NCBI RefSeq assembly: GCF_900112615.1
Contig: NZ_FOMK01000004.1
Location: 930,001 to 994,000 of the forward strand
DNA: 64,000 bases
Origin: Chitinophaga sp. CF118
Lineage (GTDB): Bacteria > Bacteroidota > Bacteroidia > Chitinophagales > Chitinophagaceae
Direction of reading: 5' to 3'
Shown here: in pieces, positions 46,109 to 55,120 of the stretch
How the letters are laid out: each line of letters opens with the position of its first letter
Numbering within the stretch: the stretch's first letter is position 1
Made by a program: the position numbers and the translations under genes
The notes under the pieces: generated by a model
What the model was told of the DNA's origin: nothing
The model's database searches: none
What the model saw: only the letters and a program-made list of their open reading frames with translations

Positions 46109-47607
46109 TGCCAGTAAGGGTTTTGTGTGATCAATGGATTTTGTGTGATGATCTCATCTGCCACCGGCCAGTAGATACCACCGCTTGCAATCAGCTGCAT
46201 AAAGGCCGGATCGTTTTGTTTGATCTTATTATATCTGATAAGATCGAACCAGCGCCAGCCCTCTCCCATCAGCTCTTTGCGGCGCTCACGGAAAATAGCA
46301 TCAATGAGGTCGCCCTCTCTAACGGGATCAAATCGTTTGATCTTTCTCAGATCCCTGATGGTATTGAGTAGATCAATAGCTCTTTGTTGCTGACCGATTA
46401 CTGCCAGTGCTTCAGCCTGTAGAAGTGTTATATTTTCAAGACGGGTAATGATAATGGTACTGGAGTAAATCCTGAATGTTGGATCTGCGGTATTTCCATC
46501 CTGGATTACTTTCACTTTATTGAAGATGGGTACCTGGCTGTTGAAGTTCGCAAAGTATCTTGTAGAAGAAGGTGCTCCTGTTAGAGTATCCAGACTAAAG
46601 CGTTCGTCCAGTGGCTGATCGAATACAGAGAGGATGGTATCTTTTGGTACATAGATATCTGGTAGTGCTTTATTAATCACCGGCTTTGCCAGGGTCATTT
46701 CTTCCAGGTGGCCGGAAAAGGTAGCATCCACATGGCCCCAGTCAAAGTTGAAAGCCAGAATATGGTTGTCCTGTTTCCAATGAAAGAAACCTCCTGATCT
46801 TACCAGGTCTTCTGTGCTGAGATAATAACTTCCTGCTTTAGAATAATTATCGAGAACAAACTGTCCGTATACGGAAGCATCTACATATTTACCCTGCCAT
46901 GCAGCCACGTGGGCAAGAATAGCATAGGCAGTGAGTTTGCGGGCCAGCACGCCAGCCCACCTGGAGCTGCTTTCATTATAATAGCTCCCGGATTGCTGAG
47001 GATCATCCACACTATATTTATAAGGCAGGTCTGCCGCAGATTGCACCAGTTCTTTCTCTATAAAAGCCAGTACTATCTGTTTATCCTCACGCGGTTTATC
47101 TTCAAATTCTCCATCGTGTGAAGAGGTAATCAACGGTACATCTCCCCATACACATACCATAAAGAAATAGGCATATGCCCGCATAAACCGCATCTGCGCA
47201 ATATCTACCCGCATGTTTTGTTCGGAGTATTTGGGATCTCGTTCTTTCACCTCACCTACATGTTCCAGGAACATATTAGCAGCATTGATCACTGCGTAGA
47301 AGCGGCGCCAGTTAGACAATGACTGTAACAATGGATAGGAAGCACGCAGATCTCCCCGGATAATTGCTTTCATATCCTGGCGTTGCAATGCTGTGAAATC
47401 ACCTTCACGCAATTCTCCATACATCCACCAGGCATTATTATCTGCCATTGCAGCACGCATTAATCCGTATACGCTAATAAGGGCGGTACGTGTATCATCA
47501 TGAGTGTTCCAGAAGTTCTCCTCTGACACTGCATGAGAGGAATTGATATCCAGCAGTTTTTTACAGCTGGTAAACATGATGAGTATAAAGATCAGTAGGT
47601 GCTTCAT
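46105..47607 (-). CDS. RagB/SusD family lipoprotein
   Basis: SusD-like capture lipoprotein of the first SusCD pair of this operon. 'MKHLLIFILIMFTSCKKLLDI' gives the lipobox FTSC (Cys15) and the typical 'CKKLLDI' mature start. 'QMRFMRAYAYFFMVCVWGDVPL' and 'FRERRKELMGEGWRWFDLIRYN' are SusD signatures, and the protein ends 'NPLITQNPYWQ', the standard C-terminus. It overlaps SusC by one base (47607) and the FAS1-CBM6 gene by four, so the three are tightly coupled. Confidence 0.96.
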   Translation of the reverse strand: MKHLLIFILIMFTSCKKLLDINSSHAVSEENFWNTHDDTRTALISVYGLMRAAMADNNAWWMYGELREGDFTALQRQDMKAIIRGDLRASYPLLQSLSNWRRFYAVINAANMFLEHVGEVKERDPKYSEQNMRVDIAQMRFMRAYAYFFMVCVWGDVPLITSSHDGEFEDKPREDKQIVLAFIEKELVQSAADLPYKYSVDDPQQSGSYYNESSSRWAGVLARKLTAYAILAHVAAWQGKYVDASVYGQFVLDNYSKAGSYYLSTEDLVRSGGFFHWKQDNHILAFNFDWGHVDATFSGHLEEMTLAKPVINKALPDIYVPKDTILSVFDQPLDERFSLDTLTGAPSSTRYFANFNSQVPIFNKVKVIQDGNTADPTFRIYSSTIIITRLENITLLQAEALAVIGQQQRAIDLLNTIRDLRKIKRFDPVREGDLIDAIFRERRKELMGEGWRWFDLIRYNKIKQNDPAFMQLIASGGIYWPVADEIITQNPLITQNPYWQ

Positions 47608-50522
47608 TATAAATCCATTTTTAACCCGATAGTATATGTTTTGGGCATTGGTAATCCGTAGCCTGTATCAAAGCCGTTATAGTCCGTCAGTTCCGGATCA
47701 CCTCCTGTGTATGGCGTGATGGTAAAGAGATTGCTGGCGGTAATATATACAGCGAGTTTAGTGACGGTTCCTTTCTTCTTCCACCATTTGGCTTGTGTAA
47801 GATCATATTGCATGGAGAGGTTACGCAGTTTCAGGAAAGACCCATTTTCCAGGAAGAGATCCTGATCTGTGCGGTAAGCATCTACTGTACTCCAGGGATT
47901 ATACACGGGATATTTATCATAGTTACCTGCTTTACTCCAGAAGGTTATTTCCTTTACTGCACTCATATCTATTTTGCCTTCCCTGTTGATAAAATCAAAA
48001 TGGTTAGCCATTTCCGCATTCATGATTTTGCGACCGAGTGCGTAATAAAAGGAGAGTTCTAATGAAAAGCCCTTCCAATAGAAATCGTTGGAAAACCCAC
48101 CGGATATTACGGGCAACACATGTCCTTTCAGTTCTTTATCCTTATCATCAATTATATTATCTCCATTAAGATCTTTCCACCTGGGATCACCTGCAATAAG
48201 AGGAATACCTTTGTAGTTCAGTTTTTTTCCTGTGGTATGATCCACGGGGATATCTGAATCCCTGTTATAGATGCCATTATTCTGCAATACCCAGTATTGG
48301 TCTATGGCATGGCCCACTTTCAATAGTTTGGAGCCATTAGCTACTACCAGCTCCTGCAAGCCACCGGGTAATTCCAATAAAGTATTGCGGTTGTAGTTAA
48401 TGTTAATACCCGGAATCCATTGCAGTTTATTTTCCCGTGGTAACACAGATGCCTGTACGGAGAGATCAACACCCTGATTGCGTACCTTCAGCCCGTTCTT
48501 GTATTGGGTAGTGTATCCATACTCAGCGGAGAAGGGCACTCCCAGTATCATGTTATTATCTGTTTTATTGTATACATCCAGCGATACATTCACTTTGTTT
48601 TGCAGGAAAGCAGCATCCAGACCCAGATCCAGCTGGTCTGTATAAGGCCAGGTGATACCATAGCCAATATATCCGGATGAGTAGGCACGGCTGATACCGG
48701 GAAAACCGTTGTAAGAAAAGCGAACGGGGTTGTTGCTGAATGAAAGGTCGGACATGTATTGTGGCCCTTCCCCAAACCGGTCGTCTGGCATCAGTCTGCC
48801 TACTCTTCCCCAGCTTGCGTGCAGGCGCATGCTATTGATATTTTTATAGTCCTGCAGCCAGGTGTTTTTAAGGTTTAATCCGGCAGTAAATGTGGGTGAA
48901 TACATCCACCAGTTGTCCGGTTGTGCGCTGGAGGAACCGTCTGCGCGCATCAGAACAGAGAAGTCCAGCTGGTCGTTATATTTATATGCCATTCTTCCAT
49001 AAAAAGATAATAAGCGATGCCGCTGTTTATCCAGGAATGAAAAGATGAGTCCATGATTGAATGACTTAGGGGACAGGTAATTGTCTTTTGTATTATCGGA
49101 GTTCAAAAGGTTTATGCGGATCAGGTCGTTCGGGCCTTTGTAAGCATAGGCATAAGAATAGCGGTTGTAATCCGACTGGAACATCTCTCCTGCTTCTATT
49201 GTGAGGTCGTGTTTTGCTTTCCATTTGTGATGAAAAGTCAGTGTGTTATTGAAATAAACGCGCTGGTTATATCCGAAATAATTGGAGAGATAATTCACTG
49301 TTTCCAGGAGGGTACTGGGGTAGAACAGATCACGTATGCCTTCATTATAATCAAATCCGAAATTAGATGTAATGCGCCAGTTGTTCGCAAAGTCCAGGTT
49401 CAGTTTGAAGTAGCCATTTACTTCGTTCGTTTTATTATCATCGAATGATTTTGTGAATTCATTCAGATACTGCCCATAGTATAATTTATTTGGTGGCAGC
49501 GGGTTGCTGAGATCCGGCAGATATTGCATTTCAGCAAAGCGATCGCGCAGCCAGGTATTACGTCTACGTTCCAGGCGGGTAGCGTTGATCATAGAAGACA
49601 CCATAAGGCCCTGCAGTGGCATCATATTAATTTCAAACATTGCGTTATAGCGATCCATACGGGTATTATCAGCTGAATTGGAAGAGCGCTGATTGCCCGC
49701 GGCAAACATGAAGTTTGCGCGATCGGTGCCGCTCGACAGACTTGCATTTACACCGTAAACAGGCTTGTTTTTATAGTAGAGGTCTGTCCAGTTGGAAGGA
49801 CCATAATAAGCAGAATTGGTAGAATCTCGCAGATAAAGCGGATATGTTTGTTGCTGTTCTACAGTTGCATATTTATTGTAGAATTGCTGGCGGAAATCAT
49901 TCTCAAACTTTGCGTTCGTGGTATAGATATGAGGACGTTGTACTATTCCGAAATACGTATTAAAGGTGATTCTGCGCCGGCCGCTAACAGGAGCTTTGGT
50001 AGTGATGAGAATCACGCCCCCATTGGCAGCACGCGGACCATAGATGGCAGCCCGGCCGAAATCTTTTACTACTTCTATTGTGGCTATATTGTTCAGATCA
50101 ATTGCTGACAGCAGGTTGGATGCGGGACCAAGATGGTTGTAATCATATAGCTGCACATCGAAGGTAAAGGGATGGTCCATGATCAATGGAATACCATCCA
50201 GGATGACGGTAGGCTGTGCCTCAGAAACGTTTTTGCCGCTGATAAAAGGAATAGCATTACCACGAAGGAAAATGCCGGATACGCTTCCTGGTTCCCCGCT
50301 GGACTCCTGGATATTTACACCCGCAGCATTTCCTTTCAACAGTTGTTGCAAAGAAGCATAGGGATAGATGTCTTCCCTTTGTAGCGATATAGAATCTGCT
50401 TTTGGAACGACAACTATTACAGGTGCCGGAAGAGTGGTATCCTGTCCACCTTTGCCCAATCCGGGTATCGCAAGACACAGCAGTGCCAGGCACGAGATAA
50501 CGATCCGTACAAATGAACGCAT
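47607..50522 (-). CDS. SusC-like TonB-linked outer-membrane protein, divergent N-terminus
   Basis: First gene of the ten-gene operon, 971 residues. A signal peptide (to about residue 24, 'IPGLGKG') is followed directly by a short segment with 'VIVVVPKADS', perhaps a variant TonB box; the usual carboxypeptidase-regulatory-like domain and the 'NETVVIGYG' motif are both absent. The plug is recognisable ('LQQLLKGNAAGVNIQESSG', 'TVILDGIPLI', 'ATIEVVKDFGRAAIYGPRAA') and the barrel ends 'YTIGLKMDL'. It is a SusC by context and plug sequence, though unusual. A -7 box lies upstream at 50878. Confidence 0.94.
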   Translation of the reverse strand: MRSFVRIVISCLALLCLAIPGLGKGGQDTTLPAPVIVVVPKADSISLQREDIYPYASLQQLLKGNAAGVNIQESSGEPGSVSGIFLRGNAIPFISGKNVSEAQPTVILDGIPLIMDHPFTFDVQLYDYNHLGPASNLLSAIDLNNIATIEVVKDFGRAAIYGPRAANGGVILITTKAPVSGRRRITFNTYFGIVQRPHIYTTNAKFENDFRQQFYNKYATVEQQQTYPLYLRDSTNSAYYGPSNWTDLYYKNKPVYGVNASLSSGTDRANFMFAAGNQRSSNSADNTRMDRYNAMFEINMMPLQGLMVSSMINATRLERRRNTWLRDRFAEMQYLPDLSNPLPPNKLYYGQYLNEFTKSFDDNKTNEVNGYFKLNLDFANNWRITSNFGFDYNEGIRDLFYPSTLLETVNYLSNYFGYNQRVYFNNTLTFHHKWKAKHDLTIEAGEMFQSDYNRYSYAYAYKGPNDLIRINLLNSDNTKDNYLSPKSFNHGLIFSFLDKQRHRLLSFYGRMAYKYNDQLDFSVLMRADGSSSAQPDNWWMYSPTFTAGLNLKNTWLQDYKNINSMRLHASWGRVGRLMPDDRFGEGPQYMSDLSFSNNPVRFSYNGFPGISRAYSSGYIGYGITWPYTDQLDLGLDAAFLQNKVNVSLDVYNKTDNNMILGVPFSAEYGYTTQYKNGLKVRNQGVDLSVQASVLPRENKLQWIPGININYNRNTLLELPGGLQELVVANGSKLLKVGHAIDQYWVLQNNGIYNRDSDIPVDHTTGKKLNYKGIPLIAGDPRWKDLNGDNIIDDKDKELKGHVLPVISGGFSNDFYWKGFSLELSFYYALGRKIMNAEMANHFDFINREGKIDMSAVKEITFWSKAGNYDKYPVYNPWSTVDAYRTDQDLFLENGSFLKLRNLSMQYDLTQAKWWKKKGTVTKLAVYITASNLFTITPYTGGDPELTDYNGFDTGYGLPMPKTYTIGLKMDL

Positions 50523-50877
50523 AAGTGAAATATTTTAAATAGGGATTACACGAGTGCCCGCAAGCACCAGTAATCGATTACACCCGATAAATAGAGAAAT
50601 TGAAATAACGCCGCCCGTGCTTTGACCAGGAGTAAAAATCCAATAACGTGAAATATGAAAGACTACGGAATTGCGGTTATAAAACGATTTAGCGTATATT
50701 TTTCATCAAAGAGTAAATGTATTTAGGTTAAGAAATAAATTGTTTTAGTTTTTGCTGTTGATGCTTTGTGGAAGTTACCGGTTAATCGTTCGCCTTTAGG
50801 TTTCTGCTACAATAATTTTGATTGATAAGATTCTTCATTTACCATTTGAGGGCCAATAACGGGAACACTTGTCGAAT

Positions 50878-50885
50878 CAAATATA
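50878..50885 (-). promoter_or_regulatory. Candidate -7 box of the FAS1-SusCD operon
   Basis: TATATTTG on the minus strand, 355 bases before the first ATG, is a perfect TAnnTTTG match. No clear -33 element is seen at the usual spacing. The leader would be long. Confidence 0.4.
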
Positions 50886-51199
50886 GTGACCTGTGGCATA
50901 ACTTTTTTGCCATTTTTCTTTTATAAAAGACATTCCCAAATTGGCATAATTTTAAATATTGGCTTGTTCACCTATTCTGCATAACACTGATATTTAAGTA
51001 ATTAAATCAATCAAATATCATTTAATAATTATACAATAATGATAATCTAAAGGGAAAGAAGAAGGTATAATGATTAAAGTCTGTTTTTATATTAGCGGTA
51101 GTTTAACCGAAGGGACACTATAAGACAGTGTTTGATAAAACTATCTGTTATTTTAACTTAATTTGTTTCAACCATGATCACGTTATTGTAAGCAGCGCA

Positions 51200-51207
51200 T
51201 AAATTTG
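51200..51207 (+). promoter_or_regulatory. Candidate -7 box of the 51322 gene
   Basis: TAAATTTG matches the consensus perfectly and lies 114 bases before the ATG. The -33 element is not obvious. Confidence 0.35.
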
Positions 51208-51321
51208 AAAACGTAAGCGTATAAGTGTGTCATTCTCTATTGCAGGAATGTTGCAGCCTAATTACACCCATTATGAACAATTGAATCAACCGTGCCTTAA
51301 ACACTTTAAATCGTACGCCCT

Positions 51322-52845
51322 ATGGCCAAAGCCGATATGCTTAGCAGGCTAATAAACACACTTACGAAAGCAGAGAAAAGATACTTTCGTTTATACACGG
51401 CATTACAGCAGGGCAACAAAGATTACGTAAACCTGTTTAACCTGATGGAAAGGCAGGAATTCAAAAACACTGCTGCTGTGAAAGAAGCATTCCTCCTCCA
51501 ACATGCGGGCAGCAGTTACGAAGTATGCAGTAAATACCTTTATAAAATATTACTGGACTGCCTCCTGCATTTGCGCCTGCAGCGGGATGAAACGGCCATC
51601 ATCACTGCTGGCATTCTGAAGTCAGATATTCTTTTTGAGAGATCATTACATGAAGAGGCATTTAAACAATTACAGAAAGTGCAAAATCAGGCAACAGAAA
51701 GAGAAAACAACGTTTTACTGTTATGGGCAAAACAACAGGAAATCCAGCTCTTAAATCAGCTTAATTTTCCAGATCTCACAGAAGCTGCACTACTGCATAA
51801 GCAATCAAATATCTATACCACAATACAACAGCTCCGGCATTATCATCAGCATACATCCCTTTATGAAATACTCAGGCACCGCTTGCTATTTCAGGGTATG
51901 GCCAGAACTGCCCGGCACCAGGAAGCACTCGATGAATTAGTAGTTGAAGAGGCAAAACTGGCTGCTGAAACAGCTCCTGCTATTCGTAAAGTACACCTGC
52001 TGTTCCAGGCACATTATTCCCTGATTACGGGCGACTATACCGCTGCGCTGCAATTATTTCATGATCTGGAAACCTTGCTTGAAACACATACTTACCTCTT
52101 TGATGATACTCCTGCGGATCACCTGCTGGTGATAGAAGGAATTCTTGATAGCCTGCGTGCGGCAAAACGCTATAAGGAATTACATTCCTTCCTGGATAAA
52201 GTACGCCGTTTTAAAAATGATGGGGCCTACTTTGAAGTAATGATACAGCGGTTACTCTTCATTTATGAACTGGGCATTTATATCGATAGTGGCAATTTTT
52301 CTGCGGCACTAATATTACAAAAACAATATGCTGCTATCTTACAGAAAAATATGTACTTGCTGGATATTGGGAAACAGGCAGAAATTTATCTTTACCAGGC
52401 ACTGGTATATCTTGGCAATGAGGATATCAATCATGCACATAACTGTATTGAACAGGTATTACAACAAAGTAATCTTTACAGTGCACTGCCTGTTTACCGT
52501 ACCTTCCGGCTCGTACATCTGCTCATCCAGTATGAACTGGGCAACTACGAATATATCCGTTATGAAACTCGCGCTTTCCGGAGGCACCTGCAACCGGATA
52601 GTAAACGCTCATACCTGCTGGAAAGAACGGTGATTAAATTCCTGAGTGGTGGAGAAGTACCGGCTGTTACAGCTATCCGGTTAACATTATGGAAGAAGAT
52701 CAGCGCCAGTTTTGATAAGATCAGAATAGATAAGTACGAACGTCAGCAGCTGAAACTCTTTGACTTTTCTGCGTGGATAGAGGCTAAGTTGAAAAAGAAA
52801 CCGCTGGGAGAGATTTTGAAAGAGAAGTTTGAAAGGGAGTTATAA
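51322..52845 (+). CDS. Helical-repeat (TPR-like) protein of unknown function
   Basis: I do not recognise a named family. The protein is almost entirely alpha-helical, without a signal peptide or membrane segment, so it is probably cytoplasmic. The N-terminus 'LINTLTKAEKRYFRLYT' is a conserved-looking amphipathic helix. The middle has repeated pairs such as 'HQEALDELVVEEAKLAAE', 'GDYTAALQLFHDLETLLE' and 'GNFSAALILQKQYAAIL', spaced like TPR units. The C-terminus is highly basic/acidic ('KLKKKPLGEILKEKFEREL'). It is divergent from the FAS1-SusCD operon, which may point to a linked role, but this is only positional. Its last codons merge into a 13-bp minisatellite. Confidence 0.78.
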   Translation: MAKADMLSRLINTLTKAEKRYFRLYTALQQGNKDYVNLFNLMERQEFKNTAAVKEAFLLQHAGSSYEVCSKYLYKILLDCLLHLRLQRDETAIITAGILKSDILFERSLHEEAFKQLQKVQNQATERENNVLLLWAKQQEIQLLNQLNFPDLTEAALLHKQSNIYTTIQQLRHYHQHTSLYEILRHRLLFQGMARTARHQEALDELVVEEAKLAAETAPAIRKVHLLFQAHYSLITGDYTAALQLFHDLETLLETHTYLFDDTPADHLLVIEGILDSLRAAKRYKELHSFLDKVRRFKNDGAYFEVMIQRLLFIYELGIYIDSGNFSAALILQKQYAAILQKNMYLLDIGKQAEIYLYQALVYLGNEDINHAHNCIEQVLQQSNLYSALPVYRTFRLVHLLIQYELGNYEYIRYETRAFRRHLQPDSKRSYLLERTVIKFLSGGEVPAVTAIRLTLWKKISASFDKIRIDKYERQQLKLFDFSAWIEAKLKKKPLGEILKEKFEREL

Positions 52846-52920
52846 GTGATGTATGAGCGGGAGTTATGAGTGGAAGTTATGAGTGGGAGCTATGATTGTG
52901 GAAGTTATGAGTGGGAGTCC
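52835..52920. repeat. 13-bp minisatellite beginning in the last codons of the 51322 gene
   Basis: Degenerate tandem units of the type GGGAGTTATGAGT. Clear copies start at 52859, 52872, 52885 (15 bases), 52900 and 52913 (partial). The gene's own end, GGGAGTTATAAGT at 52835, with the stop codon inside it, is the apparent first copy. The array ends 4 bases before the palindromic element. Confidence 0.8.
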
Positions 52921-52923
52921 GTA

Positions 52924-53066
52924 GATTGTTAATGATCAATAAATACACTGCATCTGCCTGTTTAGTTTTTTAATTGGGCTTGGGAATAAGATTTTAGATT
53001 AGATCTTTATTTTACTTCACCTAAACATCACGGCAGATAAGGTGTATTTATTGATCATTAACAATC
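52924..53066. repeat. 143-bp palindromic element, copy 2
   Basis: Perfect 25-base terminal inverted repeats (52924-52948 and 53042-53066) flank a 93-base core that differs from copy 1 at about 13 positions by my hand count. Compared with copy 1, each arm has one extra base at the mirrored place, and the inner helix ATCTGCC/GGCAGAT is fully paired. It lies between two convergent genes. No coding capacity or target duplication is visible. Confidence 0.85.
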
Positions 53067-53104
53067 GCGGATACGTTACCATTCTGTTAGCCCCAAAGTA
53101 AATA

Positions 53105-54046
53105 CTATGTGCTTGTTGCATGCTTATATCTGAACTCCGATGCTGCTATCCCTGCATGTTTCCTGAAGAATCGGCAGAAATAAGATTGATCTGCAAAGTG
53201 CAGATTACTTGCGATTTGCGTAATCGTTTCTCCTGTTTGTAACAACTGAGATTTTGCTTCTGTAATCAACTGTTCGTATATGAAACTACTTGCGGGCCTT
53301 CCCGTAAATTCCTTGACAGTATCATTAAGATATTGCGGTGTTACATATAGCATGTTAGCATATTCAGCTACTGGTTTTTTATCCAGGAAATGTTTCTCTA
53401 CCAGCTTCTTGAAGTTCACTACCAATTGATACCTGCGTGGGATATCTATGGCAGCTTTATCCATCTTATGCTGATAAAGTTTCTCTACTTCCAGGATCAG
53501 TACATTCAGATAAAGGCGTACCAGCAGATCATCATTTACTGAACGACGGTTGTTATATTCCAGTGCTATCTTTTTAAAAAGCGTAGCCATAATATCTGCT
53601 TCTGTTACCGATAATTGCAGATATGGTAATTTATCCGGCTGAAAGAAGGGATAGAAATGCAGTCGTATCTGGTTACGTAAACACAACAGGAAATAATCTG
53701 CATCAAAGATCACATGAAAGCCTTTGATATCTTTGCTCCAATGTTCTATTGCATGCAGCTGGTTCTCCGGAATAAAGTAAATCGTATTCGGCTTAAATTC
53801 ATATTGCCGGAAACCAATAGTTTCTACAGCGGTACCTGCTGTAATTAATACAACTGTAAAGAAGTTTCTTCTGCCTGCCGGCAATGACATATCTTTTAAG
53901 GAAGTACGCAATTTCTCCAGGTATGTTACCTCCAGGTAATTACTTTCCTGCTTTACTGGTTCCATACTGCAACTTTCATCCTGGTACAGATTACGGAGAT
54001 CTCCAGGATTCTTTATATCGAGTGGTTGTTTATTCGCTCCTTTCAA
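53105..54046 (-). CDS. AraC family transcriptional regulator (cupin-type sensor)
   Basis: DNA-binding regulator with an N-terminal AraC-type sensor (about residues 25-190; 'YEFKPNTIYFIPENQLHAIEHW' in part as 'NTIYFIPENQLHAIEHW' is cupin-like) and a C-terminal double helix-turn-helix (about 210-305). The second HTH has the usual 'ETITQIASNLHFADQSYFCRFFRK' pattern, seen as 'IASNLHFADQSYFCRFF'. The first has 'PVAEYANMLYVTPQYLND'. Its start lies 17 bases inside the end of the upstream flavoprotein gene, so the two are cotranscribed and it probably controls that operon. It is not closely related to the three AraC genes at 55492-59270. Confidence 0.93.
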   Translation of the reverse strand: MKGANKQPLDIKNPGDLRNLYQDESCSMEPVKQESNYLEVTYLEKLRTSLKDMSLPAGRRNFFTVVLITAGTAVETIGFRQYEFKPNTIYFIPENQLHAIEHWSKDIKGFHVIFDADYFLLCLRNQIRLHFYPFFQPDKLPYLQLSVTEADIMATLFKKIALEYNNRRSVNDDLLVRLYLNVLILEVEKLYQHKMDKAAIDIPRRYQLVVNFKKLVEKHFLDKKPVAEYANMLYVTPQYLNDTVKEFTGRPASSFIYEQLITEAKSQLLQTGETITQIASNLHFADQSYFCRFFRKHAGIAASEFRYKHATST

Positions 54047-54932
54047 AATCTTCCCTGTTTAACTGTTTACTGCACATAACCGCTGCCAGATGCCCCCCGG
54101 CAGCAGCAATAGATATCTGATGCAGACCGGGGTGAGAAAGGTCTCCCGCTGCCCATACTCCTGGTATTGTTGTCTGATAATACTCGTCAACTTTTACGGA
54201 ACCTGCTTCTGTTAATTCACAACCTAACTGTACCGCTAATGCACTATTAAATGCCAGGCTCTCTACTTTCATGTAAGCGGCTGTTTTACTGATAGCGGTA
54301 CCATTTGTAAAGGTGATAACAATCCCCTCTCCTGCTGCTGCTATTTTTTCAATTGGTGTATCTATAATAGTAATTCCTTTACTGTTGATATCTGCAAGTA
54401 AAGCCTCTCCACCATTTGTTAGGATGGTAAGATCTTTATTCAGGTGATAAATTAATATTGCCATCTCATAAGCTGCTTCTCCACTGGCAATCAATGCAAC
54501 GGGCGTATCCTTGATTTCCCAGCCGTGGCAATAAGGACAATGAACGATCCTGCTTCCCCAAAGTTCTTTTGCGCCCTCTATAGGGGGCAGGATATCCTTT
54601 ACACCGGTCGCAAGGATAATGCCACGGGCTGTTACCTGGGTACCGGAAGCCGTTTCCAGCAGGAAATGATCTTTTTGTTTAGAGGCGTTGATTACTTTAT
54701 CATAACTGATCGCTACTGAAGGGTACGTTTTGATCTCCTCCCGGGCTATAGCCAATAATTCTGCGGGGGGCATGCCATCACGGGTAAAGAAGTTATGTGC
54801 ATGTGCCGCAGGCTTATTCCGGGGTTCCTGTGTATCAAATACGATGGTTCGTCTTACCGAACGACCTGATGTTTGTGCTGCTGCGAGCCCTGCCGATGAA
54901 CCTCCTATTATCGCTATGTCGTAATGTTCCAT
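54030..54932 (-). CDS. Thioredoxin-reductase-like FAD/NAD(P) oxidoreductase with CPYC centre
   Basis: Soluble flavoprotein with the two-domain thioredoxin-reductase fold. The FAD site is 'IAIIGGSSAGLAAAQ' (about residues 7-21), the redox centre 'HCPYCHGWE' (about 133-141), and the second FAD motif 'TIPGVWAAGDL' near residue 265. The NAD(P) motif is degenerate ('VALIASGEAAYEMA' instead of GGGxS), so it may act as a dithiol oxidase or use another donor. Length 300 is typical for this short family. It is transcribed with the AraC gene. Substrate unknown. Confidence 0.9.
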   Translation of the reverse strand: MEHYDIAIIGGSSAGLAAAQTSGRSVRRTIVFDTQEPRNKPAAHAHNFFTRDGMPPAELLAIAREEIKTYPSVAISYDKVINASKQKDHFLLETASGTQVTARGIILATGVKDILPPIEGAKELWGSRIVHCPYCHGWEIKDTPVALIASGEAAYEMAILIYHLNKDLTILTNGGEALLADINSKGITIIDTPIEKIAAAGEGIVITFTNGTAISKTAAYMKVESLAFNSALAVQLGCELTEAGSVKVDEYYQTTIPGVWAAGDLSHPGLHQISIAAAGGHLAAVMCSKQLNREDFERSE

Positions 54933-55022
54933 GATATTTATATTAGCACAATTTACAGATCACTTATTTAACCTGCTTAGTTTAATATTGCCCTGCAACA
55001 TCAATAAGCAGGACTATCTGCA

Positions 55023-55030
55023 CAAAAGTA
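55023..55030 (-). promoter_or_regulatory. Candidate -7 box of the flavoprotein-AraC operon
   Basis: TACTTTTG on the minus strand matches TAnnTTTG and lies about 90 bases before the ATG at 54932. A -33 element is not clear. Confidence 0.35.
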
Positions 55031-55120
55031 CGCCTATCTCCTGCAATGACTATGGGCCGGATTACAGGAAATTAGGTACAAATCACAGTATTAATAAGAA
55101 ATAGAGAGAAAGTGCTTCAG

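Larger units (their letters stand above)
50523..51321. other. Divergent intergenic region, 799 bases
   Basis: AT-rich, no gene supported on either strand. It carries a perfect minus-strand -7 box (TATATTTG, 50878-50885) for the FAS1-SusCD operon and a plus-strand TAAATTTG at 51200-51207 for the 51322 gene. No regulator, riboswitch or repeat is recognisable in the remainder. Confidence 0.55.
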
